Assembly (NCBI GenBank): GCA_002327905.1
Contig: DCUY01000079.1
Span: forward strand, 1 to 14,754
Source of the DNA: Caldifarciminota bacterium UBA2202
Lineage (GTDB): Bacteria > Hydrothermota > 32-111
DNA length: 14,754 nucleotides
Reading direction: 5' to 3'
Shown here piece by piece: positions 7,319-14,741 of this stretch. The translations under genes and the position numbers were made by a program. The first letter of the stretch is position 1. Each line of letters starts with the position of its first letter. The notes beneath the pieces were generated by a model. That model had not been told where the DNA came from. It saw only the letters and a program-made list of their open reading frames with translations, and made no database searches.

Positions 7319-7899
7319 TTTGTCTCCTCTTTGAAGAGTTCCCTGTTCATTATCGAAAGAATCTTATCCTTTCTGTATTCAAGGTCAGAGAGTATTGAAA
7401 GTGTGTATAGGGCTCCACCTGATATTATTTTGATTCCGTAATCAAAATCGGGCGAATCCTTTGATAAGGTCAGTTTCGCGGATTTGAACAATTGTTTCAC
7501 GAATGCCGCATCAATGTTCTTCTCTTTATTCCCTATCATGAATTCTCCGTCTGTGATGCTGATATCGGTTGAATTCTTTTTGAAATAATCCCTGTATGAA
7601 TCCTTCGGAAGATTTTCAATCTCCTCTCTGATTTTTTTTAGGACTCCTTCGACTATCTCCATCTTCTTTTTGAGAATGTCCTGCCTCTTCACTGCTTCAT
7701 TCTGTGAAATTCTCTTTTCATAGGATTCTTTATAGAGTAATTCCGCTGTCGCCTTTGCTTCATTCAATATTTTATCTGCATTCTCTTTTGCTCTGCTTAT
7801 TACGATTGAAGCATTCTCCCTTGCGGAAGATTTTACGGTAGCGCCTTCACTCTCTGCGTCATCAATTATTTTTTTCGAAAGATTCTCTATATCGGCCAT
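7315..7899 (-). CDS. atpE: V/A-type ATPase subunit E (peripheral stalk)
   Basis: Subunit E pairs with subunit H (G-like) to form the stator stalk that keeps the A3B3 head from turning. The 194-residue product has an N-terminal coiled coil (about residues 5-105) rich in Ala, Lys and Glu with repeated ARENA/AKENA/AKATA units. A globular C-terminal domain follows and includes DYGIKIISGGALYTLSILSDLEYR, the position of the conserved GGxxxxS motif that binds the head. The ATG follows AAGGTGAG, 8 bp after the subunit K stop. The stop overlaps the TTG start of subunit C. Only one E gene and one H gene are present. Confidence 0.92.
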   Translation of the reverse strand: MADIENLSKKIIDDAESEGATVKSSARENASIVISRAKENADKILNEAKATAELLYKESYEKRISQNEAVKRQDILKKKMEIVEGVLKKIREEIENLPKDSYRDYFKKNSTDISITDGEFMIGNKEKNIDAAFVKQLFKSAKLTLSKDSPDFDYGIKIISGGALYTLSILSDLEYRKDKILSIMNRELFKEETN

Positions 7900-7907
7900 A
7901 GCTCACC

Positions 7908-8465
7908 TTACAGTTTTACTGCATTGATGAGGAAGAATGAAACCAACAGTCCTAAAACCGCGTATGTCTCTATCAGAGCCGCATTGATGACTCCTTTCAT
8001 TGCCTGATCCGCGCGCTTTGCCACAAGCTGTACTCCTGCGGCGCATGTTTTTCCCTGATATATTGCAGAGACAAGGCCTGCCACTGCGACAGGAATCGAT
8101 GCTATAAGAAGAGATAATCCCTGCTCCATTGTAGTCACCTTTGCAAGTTTTCCGAGAATCAGGAATGCTCCAACAAATCCGTAAAAGCCTTGAGTTCCGG
8201 GAAGAGCAACCAAAAGAAAGAGTGAGCCGAACTTTTCAGGTGATTCGCTTAAAACACCGTCAGCCGCTCTTGCAGGATAATTTATTCCTATTGCAGATCC
8301 TATTCCCGCGAGAAGAGCCGCAACAGCCGCTCCGAGCAATGCAAGCATAAATCCTATCTGCGATGCAGGCGCCGCAACACTTGCTGTAGTCTCTACAACT
8401 GTCGTCACAGTGTCAGCCACAGGTGTCTGCGCAAATACCGAAGTCAACAAAAGAATCTGGTTCAT
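7908..8465 (-). CDS. atpK: V/A-type ATPase subunit K (ion-binding rotor ring), predicted Na+-specific
   Basis: Subunit K forms the membrane ring that carries ions past subunit I. The 185-residue protein is a duplicated hairpin with four membrane helices (about 36-60, 80-106, 117-142 and 157-182) and an extra N-terminal stretch of about 27 residues that begins like a short signal peptide (MNQILLLTSVFAQ). Hairpin 1 has LPGTQGFYGF (88-97) without an acidic residue. Hairpin 2 has YQGK (Q137) and IETYA (E166). From memory of Enterococcus hirae NtpK, the residues L61, T64, Q65, Y68, Q110 and E139 that bind Na+ correspond here to L88, T91, Q92, Y95, Q137 and E166, all at identical spacing. That predicts one Na+ per subunit. 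AAAGGAGG precedes the ATG, 11 bp after subunit I. Confidence 0.95.
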   Translation of the reverse strand: MNQILLLTSVFAQTPVADTVTTVVETTASVAAPASQIGFMLALLGAAVAALLAGIGSAIGINYPARAADGVLSESPEKFGSLFLLVALPGTQGFYGFVGAFLILGKLAKVTTMEQGLSLLIASIPVAVAGLVSAIYQGKTCAAGVQLVAKRADQAMKGVINAALIETYAVLGLLVSFFLINAVKL

Positions 8466-8476
8466 CTTGTCCTCCT

Positions 8477-10468
8477 TTAATCATCTATTATTACTATTGT
8501 TTTATAATCTTCTCTAAATTCGCGGAACTGGACTCCTCCTCCTGTGTAGAACTTTCCGAAAAATTCAACAAAGTGGAGTCTCATCGTGTGAACAAATGCT
8601 CCGAGAAGGCTTACTGCAAAATTGAATACATGCCCTCCGAGAAGTATTATTATAGTGAAGAGTAGTCCAATATAAGGAATGGTCTTCATTGTGAATGCGA
8701 TTTTATTTATTGCCACTCCGATTCCCGCGCTTGTGAGGCCCAGAGCCATAAGTCTTATGTAAGAGAGTATGTCGCCTATGTATGCAGTAACTCCGCCTAT
8801 TATTGTGGCATTGAGAACACCCATAAATAAGCGCATCACCCAATTCTTCTCTGTGCGGTTCGCAAAGAAGATTATAAAAACAGCGCTGGAGAGCACAATG
8901 TATCCGAGTATCTTCAGAGCGCCGCCTGATACAAGAGGCGCCTTGACTATCTGCATTGAGACTGCTATTTCCGTTCCCAAAAACATTATCACAAGAGAAC
9001 CTATGTAGAATATCCACACAATCGCGTCAAAGAATGCTCCTGCATAATCTTTGTTTTTCAGAAGGGCAAAGAGCTTTATGAAGAGTCCGAAGAATATATG
9101 AATAACTCCGAGAAGAAGGGAGAGTCGGAAGAAATTCATCGCGCCCTCATTTGTATTTACCGGGTCTCCCAAAAGAGCTATTCTGCCGAAAAAACCTCCC
9201 ATCCCGATATACGATGGCAGGTCTCCCAGCCATCCGGAGAAGAGGGCTCCCATAACCATCGCCCAGAAGCCGCCGAAAAACATTAATATCATGAAGGAGC
9301 GGATGTTTTTGTATTTATACGCCGCAAATGCCGAAATTGCCATAAGAAGTATGCCGTAAGCCGCGTCCGTTATACAGAGTCCGAAGAACAATGCAAAGAA
9401 GACGGATATGAACGGAGTCGGGTCAAGCTCAAAATATCTCGGCACTCCATAGAGTGTTGTCACCATTTCAAAAGGCTTCACATATGCATTATTTTCAAGA
9501 AGTATGGGAGGCATTTCTCCTTCTTCAGGCTCAATATCCATTATCCGCGAGAAGAGGTGCGTGTTTTGAAGCGCTTTGACTTTTTCAACATCTTTATCCT
9601 TAACCCATAGAGTGTAAAATGAAACAGTATCTGTTCTGAACGCTCCTGACAGCGCTTCTCTCACCTGCTCTTCAGCGGTCAGGTACTCTCCGTAAATTGT
9701 CAGGTCCTTCTCATATTTTTCCATCAGAATTCTTATTGACTTTTTTTCGGCTTCATCCTTTTCATTTAGATTATCAATCATCTGCCGCCTTAAAAGTATA
9801 TTCTCCTCAATTGTGGATTGATAGCCCTTCAATTCGCCCTCTTCAAATGATGATGAAGTGAGTATCTCCTCTACTTTATCTTTTATTGATTTATGAAATG
9901 CTATAAGGAAATATGTCGTGTCCTGATTTGAGGAGATTTCACTTATTGATATCTCCAAATCTTTCAGTTTCTCTATGAATTCCTCTTTTGAGCAGTTTTT
10001 TTTGTTCAGTTTGCCGAGAAGAACCGTATAAAGGGGAAAATCTCCTATATCTTCAAGATTGCCTTTGTAATCCTTCCACGCTGACAGATGGTTTATTTCT
10101 GTTCTGATTGATTTTATCTTCAAAAGAGAGGCATCCCTGTTTAAATCATGCCTGATTATATCATTTGCAATCCCGACAAGGTCTGTCTTCTTTGAAATCT
10201 CCATAAACTCGCTTCTCTTGACTGCAATTTTTGACATTACAGCCACGAGTCCGAATATCCCTTTGTAGGAATTAAGTATCTCCAGACTCTTTTTTATATC
10301 TGATAAATCCTGATTCTTATAAATTGACTCTCTGTTCTTTGCCTGTTCTCCCTCTGGAATATACGGATTCAATTCAGCTATTGTGTGCCTTTTTATATCC
10401 GATAACAGACTCTTTTCATTTGATTTGTGTACTGCTACGAGGAGCTTTTGAAGTTTTGCGACAGCCAT
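8477..10468 (-). CDS. atpI: V/A-type ATPase subunit I (membrane stator, a-subunit)
   Basis: Subunit I forms the two ion half-channels beside the K ring and anchors the peripheral stalks. Residues 1 to about 350 are cytoplasmic with coiled-coil stretches. From PTPFISVFFALFFGLCITDAAYG (about 351-372) onward there are roughly eight membrane helices. SYIRLMALGL (569-578) carries R572, the position of the essential arginine that releases ions from the ring. HTMRLHFVEFFGKFY (627-641) is the conserved last helix, with R630, followed by the GGG turn and a short tail. The 663-residue length is normal. The ATG follows directly after the subunit H stop with no spacer. Arginine and helix motifs are intact, so the subunit should be functional. 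Confidence 0.96.
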   Translation of the reverse strand: MAVAKLQKLLVAVHKSNEKSLLSDIKRHTIAELNPYIPEGEQAKNRESIYKNQDLSDIKKSLEILNSYKGIFGLVAVMSKIAVKRSEFMEISKKTDLVGIANDIIRHDLNRDASLLKIKSIRTEINHLSAWKDYKGNLEDIGDFPLYTVLLGKLNKKNCSKEEFIEKLKDLEISISEISSNQDTTYFLIAFHKSIKDKVEEILTSSSFEEGELKGYQSTIEENILLRRQMIDNLNEKDEAEKKSIRILMEKYEKDLTIYGEYLTAEEQVREALSGAFRTDTVSFYTLWVKDKDVEKVKALQNTHLFSRIMDIEPEEGEMPPILLENNAYVKPFEMVTTLYGVPRYFELDPTPFISVFFALFFGLCITDAAYGILLMAISAFAAYKYKNIRSFMILMFFGGFWAMVMGALFSGWLGDLPSYIGMGGFFGRIALLGDPVNTNEGAMNFFRLSLLLGVIHIFFGLFIKLFALLKNKDYAGAFFDAIVWIFYIGSLVIMFLGTEIAVSMQIVKAPLVSGGALKILGYIVLSSAVFIIFFANRTEKNWVMRLFMGVLNATIIGGVTAYIGDILSYIRLMALGLTSAGIGVAINKIAFTMKTIPYIGLLFTIIILLGGHVFNFAVSLLGAFVHTMRLHFVEFFGKFYTGGGVQFREFREDYKTIVIIDD

Positions 10469-10780
10469 TTATCCTAACAGCTCCCTTAAAACCGCATCTA
10501 TTGTCTTCTTTATCCTCTTTTTTGAATCCGCATCAATCTTCTCTATATTCTTCAAGTGCACTTCTCTCTCTTTTTCAAAGAGTTTCTCGGCATCAAGTCT
10601 GCCCCTCTCCTGAGAATCCTTAAGCATCTTTGCTTTTGATTCCTGAGCATTCTTCATAATAAGGCGGCTTTCAACCTCTGCCTTTGATGCTGTCTCATTC
10701 GCCTCAATTCTGGAATTGGCGACAATTTCCTTTGCCTTTTGTTCAGCCTGCTTGATTGATTCAATGATATTTTCGATCAT
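10469..10780 (-). CDS. atpH: V/A-type ATPase subunit H (G-like, peripheral stalk)
   Basis: This first gene of the operon encodes a 103-residue protein that is almost entirely a charged helical coiled coil (IKQAEQKAKEIVANSRIEANETASKAE and onward to LRELLG), as in the archaeal H / vacuolar G subunit that winds around subunit E to make the outer stalk. There is no membrane anchor, which separates it from F-type b subunits. AAGGAG lies 4-5 bases before the ATG. The stop abuts the start of subunit I. Sequence alone is low in complexity, so the call depends on its position at the head of a complete operon and on the helical pattern. Confidence 0.88.
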   Translation of the reverse strand: MIENIIESIKQAEQKAKEIVANSRIEANETASKAEVESRLIMKNAQESKAKMLKDSQERGRLDAEKLFEKEREVHLKNIEKIDADSKKRIKKTIDAVLRELLG

Positions 10781-10805
10781 AACACTCCTTGAAAAATAAA
10801 AATAT

Positions 10806-10833
10806 ATTATACCAATATTTGAGTTTAAGTCAA
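10806..10833 (-). promoter_or_regulatory. Promoter of the V/A-ATPase operon
   Basis: On the minus strand TTGACT (10833-10828), 16 bp, TATAAT (10811-10806). The predicted start near 10799 gives a leader of about 19 nt containing the AAGGAG site of subunit H. Nothing resembling an operator or riboswitch is visible between the promoter and the gene. Confidence 0.8.
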
Positions 10834-10868
10834 GAATAGAAAATTTTGCGTTTAATCTCTTTTTTTGC

Positions 10869-10897
10869 TTTACTCAAAAAATATAATATGTTATAAT
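10869..10897 (+). promoter_or_regulatory. Probable promoter of the GNAT-racemase pair
   Basis: TTTACT (10869-10874), 17 bp, TATAAT (10892-10897). A second TATAAT at 10882-10887 lacks a good -35. The start would fall near 10904, giving a leader of about 64 nt that ends in AAGGAGG (10956-10962), 5 bases before the ATG. It diverges from the ATPase promoter in the same 187-bp gap. Confidence 0.5.
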
Positions 10898-10967
10898 TTT
10901 TTTATATAACAAATCTGCGCATCTTATCAAAAAATCGACAGCAATATACATTAAAAAGGAGGAAACA

Positions 10968-11411
10968 ATGAATATTCTTTTTATGCACAGCGAAGAGGAT
11001 ATACGGAAATCGGGATTTTGCAGAGAAGAGTTTGTTGATTTTCTCTTCACAAATCTCGAAAGGTTCCGCGATTCTAAGAATGCAATCAATGAGGCTTTTG
11101 ATTATGCTTTTTCAAATGAAAAGGGAAAGGGCGGATTTTTGTCAGCAGTGATTGATGAAAATAATATAAAAGGAGCGCTTTTAATGATTGAAACCGGCAT
11201 GAAAAAATACATACCTGAGAATATCCTTGTTTATGTTGCAGTAGCCCCATCTGAGAGAGGCATGGGAATAGGCAAAAAACTGATTGAAGAATCAATCAAA
11301 CACGCCAAAGGCAATATAGCGCTCCATGTGGAGTATGACAATCCCGCGAAGAGACTTTATGAGAGACTTGGATTCACAAGCAAATATGCGGAAATGAGGC
11401 TTGAGAGGTAA
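10968..11411 (+). CDS. GNAT-family N-acetyltransferase
   Basis: The 147-residue protein has the GNAT core in its second half. A beta strand ENILVYVAVAP (84-94) leads into the acetyl-CoA pyrophosphate loop R97-G-M-G-I-G102 and its helix KKLIEESIKHA. Motif B follows, with ALHVEYDNPAKRLYERLGF (118-136), including N125, Y131 and the closing GF. The family transfers an acetyl group from acetyl-CoA to an amine; the acceptor cannot be read from the sequence. The stop is 2 bp before the racemase ATG, so the two form one operon. This suggests the substrate is an amino acid or another small amine handled by the racemase, which is inference. A strong ribosome site supports the start. Confidence 0.88.
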   Translation: MNILFMHSEEDIRKSGFCREEFVDFLFTNLERFRDSKNAINEAFDYAFSNEKGKGGFLSAVIDENNIKGALLMIETGMKKYIPENILVYVAVAPSERGMGIGKKLIEESIKHAKGNIALHVEYDNPAKRLYERLGFTSKYAEMRLER

Positions 11412-11413
11412 TT

Positions 11414-12493
11414 ATGTCCGAGCTTACAATCAATTCACAGATAATTAAAGCAAATATTTTAAAACTTTCGAAATATCTGAAGAGGCATAATATAGAATGG
11501 TCATTGATAGTAAAAATATTGGGCGGCCACAGAGAAGTCCTTTCTGCAATACTCGACGAAGAGGTTTTAGGCGGAATACATTCCATAGGAGATTCAAGAA
11601 TACTCTCCCTTAAGACAATAAAATCAATAAATCCCGATATACGCACAATGTTTATAAAGCCGACTGCCATAAATCAGACTGAGAATGTTGTCAGATATGC
11701 AGATATCTCTCTTAATACTTCTCTCGACACAATAGAAGCTCTAAACAAAGAAGCCAAAAAGCTCGGAAAAGTCCACGAAATTATTATAATGATTGAAATG
11801 GGAGAGCTGAGAGAGGGAGTGCTTCGTGAGAATATAATCAATTTCTACAATAATGTATTCAATATGCAGAACATTGAAGTAATAGGCATCGGAACAAACC
11901 TTGGATGCATGTACGGAATTCAGCCGACCTATGACAAGCTCATACAACTTTCAATGCTTAGAGACATCATTGAAGTGAAATTCGGGAGAAAAATCCGAAT
12001 TGTCTCCGGCGGAAGTTCTATAACCCTTCCTCTTATTTCAAAACGGCTTATGCCTGCGGGATGCAATCATCTCCGCATAGGAGAAGCCGCATTTATGGGA
12101 ACATCTCCTTTCAACGGCAAAAAATTCAAAGACCTATCAGAAGAGGCATTTGAATTCAAATCATTCATAATTGAGATGAAGAAAAAGGATGTTCTGCCTG
12201 ACGGAATTATAGGAGAGGGAAATATCGGACACACAAATGACGCAATTTCAGAGACTCGGGATAAGATTTACAAAGCAATAATGGATTTCGGACTCATTGA
12301 TGTTGATGTGAAAAATATTGAACCGAAGAAGAAAAATCTCACTTTTGTCGGCACATCGTCGGATATGACTGTATATGGAATGGAGAAAAATGAAGACGGG
12401 CTGAAGGTCGGCGATTATATTAAATTCAAGCCTGATTATACGGGAGTTGCCCGGCTGATGACATCAAAATTCGTTCTGAAAAATATCATTTAG
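11414..12493 (+). CDS. PLP-dependent amino-acid racemase, alanine/ornithine racemase family
   Basis: The 359-residue protein is a fold-type III PLP enzyme. K34 in the strand SLIVKILGG (30-38) sits where the PLP-binding lysine is expected. MIEMGELREGV (126-136) matches the family's E-x-G-D/E-x-R-E-G segment. SGGSSITLP (198-206) forms the phosphate-binding region. HLRIGEAAFMGT (219-230) holds R221, the position of the arginine that contacts the PLP ring nitrogen. The C-terminal beta domain includes TFVGTSSDMTVYG and ends KVGDYIKFKPDYTGVARLMTS. Relatives interconvert L- and D-forms of alanine or ornithine; which substrate applies here is unknown. It differs from the longer cell-wall Alr family in these motifs. 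GAGAGG before the ATG lies in the end of the GNAT gene. The 3' end overlaps a convergent pseudogene by 8 bp. Confidence 0.85.
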   Translation: MSELTINSQIIKANILKLSKYLKRHNIEWSLIVKILGGHREVLSAILDEEVLGGIHSIGDSRILSLKTIKSINPDIRTMFIKPTAINQTENVVRYADISLNTSLDTIEALNKEAKKLGKVHEIIIMIEMGELREGVLRENIINFYNNVFNMQNIEVIGIGTNLGCMYGIQPTYDKLIQLSMLRDIIEVKFGRKIRIVSGGSSITLPLISKRLMPAGCNHLRIGEAAFMGTSPFNGKKFKDLSEEAFEFKSFIIEMKKKDVLPDGIIGEGNIGHTNDAISETRDKIYKAIMDFGLIDVDVKNIEPKKKNLTFVGTSSDMTVYGMEKNEDGLKVGDYIKFKPDYTGVARLMTSKFVLKNII

Positions 12494-12889
12494 CAAAAGA
12501 AAAGTGCTTTTGGACTATAACCCATCCCTCATCTCTCTTCTAAGGAACTCCTGTTCAGAGCGTATTCTCCTAACTTGAGTTTTTCCGTCCCATTCGTTTA
12601 CATCATAAAGCATTGCAGACCACCATACAATCTCTCCGGTTTTTGAAAAATTTATCCTCAAATCCTTAATCTCAAATCTCACTTCCTTAAATCTCTATTC
12701 CATGAATAATTTGTCAACAAGATTTTCGAATTCCTTGAAATCGAATATGGTGCTGTCTGCATCAGGAGCAAAATAGAACAGATTTTCGTCATGAGCCATT
12801 CATTCCATAAGACATTCTCTGTCTTGGTTCTTTGCCCACTCTATGGAATCTGTTATTACGTTTTTAACAATTTCAAAATCAGAATACAT
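12486..12889 (-). pseudogene. NTF2/SnoaL-like protein, degraded
   Basis: Reading from the ATG at 12889-12887 (GAGG upstream), the frame gives MYSDFEIVKNVITDSIEWAK and goes on to DENLFYFAPDADS and GEIVWWSAMLYDVNEWDGK, a pattern typical of NTF2/SnoaL-like cone-fold proteins of about 130 residues. It is interrupted by TGA at codon 30 (12802-12800) and TAG at codon 65 (12697-12695). After about 12555 the match continues only in another frame, where TGVP-stop-KRDEGWVIVQKHFSF restores the family's C-terminal strands. That frame has a third stop (TAG, 12542-12540) and ends with TGA at 12488-12486, inside the racemase gene. Three stops plus a frameshift mean no full product. The original role is unknown. 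No ORF of normal length remains in 12494-12941. Confidence 0.8.
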
Positions 12890-12941
12890 CTAAATCCTCT
12901 ATAATAAATAAAAAACTTAAATTTTGAGACAAAGAGTATTT

Positions 12942-14153
12942 TTATAAAATCTCACTGACAAATCGGATGTATTCCTCAGCCTGCTTTTTTTTATTGTATT
13001 TATCAAGAACGAGTCTTTTCCCGTTTTTACCAAGCTCTTCGCATAATTTCGGATCATTCATCAATAATTCAAGATTCTTCACGAGGTCATCAACACTGTC
13101 AGACTTGAAGACAATTCCTGTTCTGTTTTTCTCTACAAGCTCTTTGGCTCCGCCGTATATTCCTATAAGAATCGGCTTGCCTGCCGCCATGACATCAAAC
13201 ATTTTTGCAGGATACATTTCTCTGGCCATTGGGAGATCTCGCTCATGTGCGATACCCACATCGGCATCCCTTAAAGCATAAGGGACATCTAAGAGAGGTA
13301 TTTTATCATGCATAAAAATATTTTTAAGGCCCTTTTCCGAAATTGATGCGGCGATTTTGTCTCTTTGAGCCCCGTCTCCTATTATATAAAAATATACATT
13401 TTTATTTGCCATTCTTTTTGCCGCCTGAACAAGTATTTCAAGATTGTGCGACAGTCCTATTGTGCCTATGTAAACAGCAGTGAATCCTTTTTTACTTTCG
13501 TCTTTCCAGATTATTTTTTTGTCGCTCTTTAATTCGAATTTTTCAGGATCGACTCCATTCGGAATGCATTCTATTCTTTTTTGTACGACACATTTTTTTT
13601 GAATATTGACCTTCTGCAAAGGCGTAGTTGTAATTATAAGAGCTGCTTTTGAATAAAGAAATTTTTCAAACTTTTCAAGAATTTTTATTATAAAATGACT
13701 TCTTATCACTTTCAGATCAACTGCGGATTGAGGCCATATATCACGCACTTCAAAGACAAAGGGAATCTTTCTCAGTCTTGAAATAAGGTATCCGGTTAGT
13801 CCTGTAAACAGTTGAGGTGAAGTTACAATCACTACATCGGGTTTGTTTACATAAAGCCCGGCCACAAGGGATGTAACCATAAAGGAGATAAAGCTCAATA
13901 CTCTCTTTATAAATCCTTTATTGGCTGTAACAAAAAGAATCACTCTAAGAACCCTGACTCCGTCAACAATCTCTTCTTTAAAATATTCCCATTTGTATTT
14001 TGGGTGAATTATTCCGTCTGGATGATTGGGCATGGCAGTAATGACAGTGACATCATTGCCTGAACGTTTCCAGTATTTCGCCAGTTCGCCAATCCGCGTG
14101 CTTGGAGCACACATTTCAGGTGGATAATATTGAGTTATAAATAATATTTTAAT
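12942..14153 (-). CDS. GT4-family glycosyltransferase, WbuB-like, with apparent ATT start
   Basis: This cytoplasmic, membrane-associated GT-B enzyme probably transfers a sugar from a nucleotide donor in surface-polysaccharide assembly. Counting 403 residues from the ATT at 14153-14151, the N-terminal acceptor half begins KILFITQYYPPEMCAPSTR, as in WbuB proteins, with AMPNHPDG and EVRDIWPQS (135-143) later. The donor half has VYIGTIGLSHN, IIGDGA and PAKMFDVMAAGKP (about 315-327), the usual E-x7-E region but with D in place of the first E. The first in-frame ATG (14114) lies 13 codons further in, has no ribosome site and would remove the first conserved strand. An in-frame TAA at 14159-14157 blocks any earlier start. 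A promoter lies immediately upstream. Either ATT initiates or the start codon has been lost. The rest of the frame is intact. Confidence 0.85.
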   Translation of the reverse strand: MKILFITQYYPPEMCAPSTRIGELAKYWKRSGNDVTVITAMPNHPDGIIHPKYKWEYFKEEIVDGVRVLRVILFVTANKGFIKRVLSFISFMVTSLVAGLYVNKPDVVIVTSPQLFTGLTGYLISRLRKIPFVFEVRDIWPQSAVDLKVIRSHFIIKILEKFEKFLYSKAALIITTTPLQKVNIQKKCVVQKRIECIPNGVDPEKFELKSDKKIIWKDESKKGFTAVYIGTIGLSHNLEILVQAAKRMANKNVYFYIIGDGAQRDKIAASISEKGLKNIFMHDKIPLLDVPYALRDADVGIAHERDLPMAREMYPAKMFDVMAAGKPILIGIYGGAKELVEKNRTGIVFKSDSVDDLVKNLELLMNDPKLCEELGKNGKRLVLDKYNKKKQAEEYIRFVSEIL

Positions 14154-14161
14154 AATTTATA

Positions 14162-14189
14162 ATTATATTAAAAAATTAATATTAGTCAA
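14162..14189 (-). promoter_or_regulatory. Promoter of the glycosyltransferase gene
   Basis: TTGACT (14189-14184), 16 bp, TATAAT (14167-14162) on the minus strand. The expected transcription start is near 14155, at or next to the ATT codons at 14156-14154 and 14153-14151, so essentially no leader and no ribosome site exist. The rest of the 14157-14246 gap shows no hairpin. Confidence 0.75.
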
Positions 14190-14246
14190 TACTTCTTTTC
14201 TCTATTTCTTTACTTCATCTGAATATGATTAAAGAACCTCACCTGA

Positions 14247-14741
14247 CTATGGGCCCTGAATCTGATTATTATACCACACCATTAATGTTGATACGGCGAG
14301 AACTCCGAGACAGCATCCTGTTCCACCCCAAAGACAACAGCTCAAAGTCTTGCTTTTGCCCTTCGGATTTATTTTCTCATTAACCTGCTTATTTTTTAAG
14401 GTGAATCTCTTTGCTTCATCTTTGGAAAGAAAAAATGTTTCAGTGCCTAAAGCAACCGCCTCTTTCATAGAGGCATCATCCATTTTTATTGCCTTTCTCT
14501 CCGCTTCGGACAAAAGAGAATCATCTGATATTTCAATGAAATTCTCTGAGAACATACTCACTTTGTATGCGCCCTCTTCCAAATCCTGCAAAAACAATGA
14601 ATCCTTCACTTCTCCCATTGATTCTCCATTAACATATATAAAACATGGAGATGAATAATCTTCAAGCAAAACAGTCACTGTGCCTGAAAAAACAGCAATT
14701 GAAAAAAATCCCAAAAGAATCAGCATTCCCGTTCTTTTCAT
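14247..14741 (-). CDS. Signal-peptide protein with C-terminal membrane segment, function unknown
   Basis: The 164-residue product is preceded by GGAGG 4 bases before its ATG, which fixes the start. It begins with a signal peptide (MKRTG, then a hydrophobic run to about residue 19). Residues 20-72 read as short beta strands, TVTVLLED, CFIYVNGESMGEV, DLEEGAYKVSMF, reminiscent of the PEGA-like domains of surface proteins, though this is only a visual likeness. A charged helical middle (about 73-130) leads to a hydrophobic segment, residues 133-156, which starts with two cysteine pairs (C135-C136 and C143-C144) around a Trp-Gly-Gly turn. It probably sits in the envelope with the C-terminus in the membrane. 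No named family is recognised. The upstream context lies outside the window. Confidence 0.7.
   Translation of the reverse strand: MKRTGMLILLGFFSIAVFSGTVTVLLEDYSSPCFIYVNGESMGEVKDSLFLQDLEEGAYKVSMFSENFIEISDDSLLSEAERKAIKMDDASMKEAVALGTETFFLSKDEAKRFTLKNKQVNEKINPKGKSKTLSCCLWGGTGCCLGVLAVSTLMVWYNNQIQGP

Noticed and set aside
8703..9017. Second minus-strand ORF of 104 codons inside atpI
   Set aside because: It lies in another frame of a well-conserved membrane region, has no ribosome site, and its composition (many Arg, Cys, His) is that of a shadow frame.
12494..12512. CAAAAG...CTTTTG hairpin after the racemase as a terminator
   Set aside because: The stem is only 6 bp and AT-rich, no T run follows, and the bases are explained by the pseudogene's HFSF codons.
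12800..12802. In-frame TGA in the NTF2-like gene as a reassigned Trp codon
   Set aside because: The same gene also contains two TAG stops and a frameshift, and the intact genes use TGG for Trp and end at TGA, so decay is the simpler explanation.
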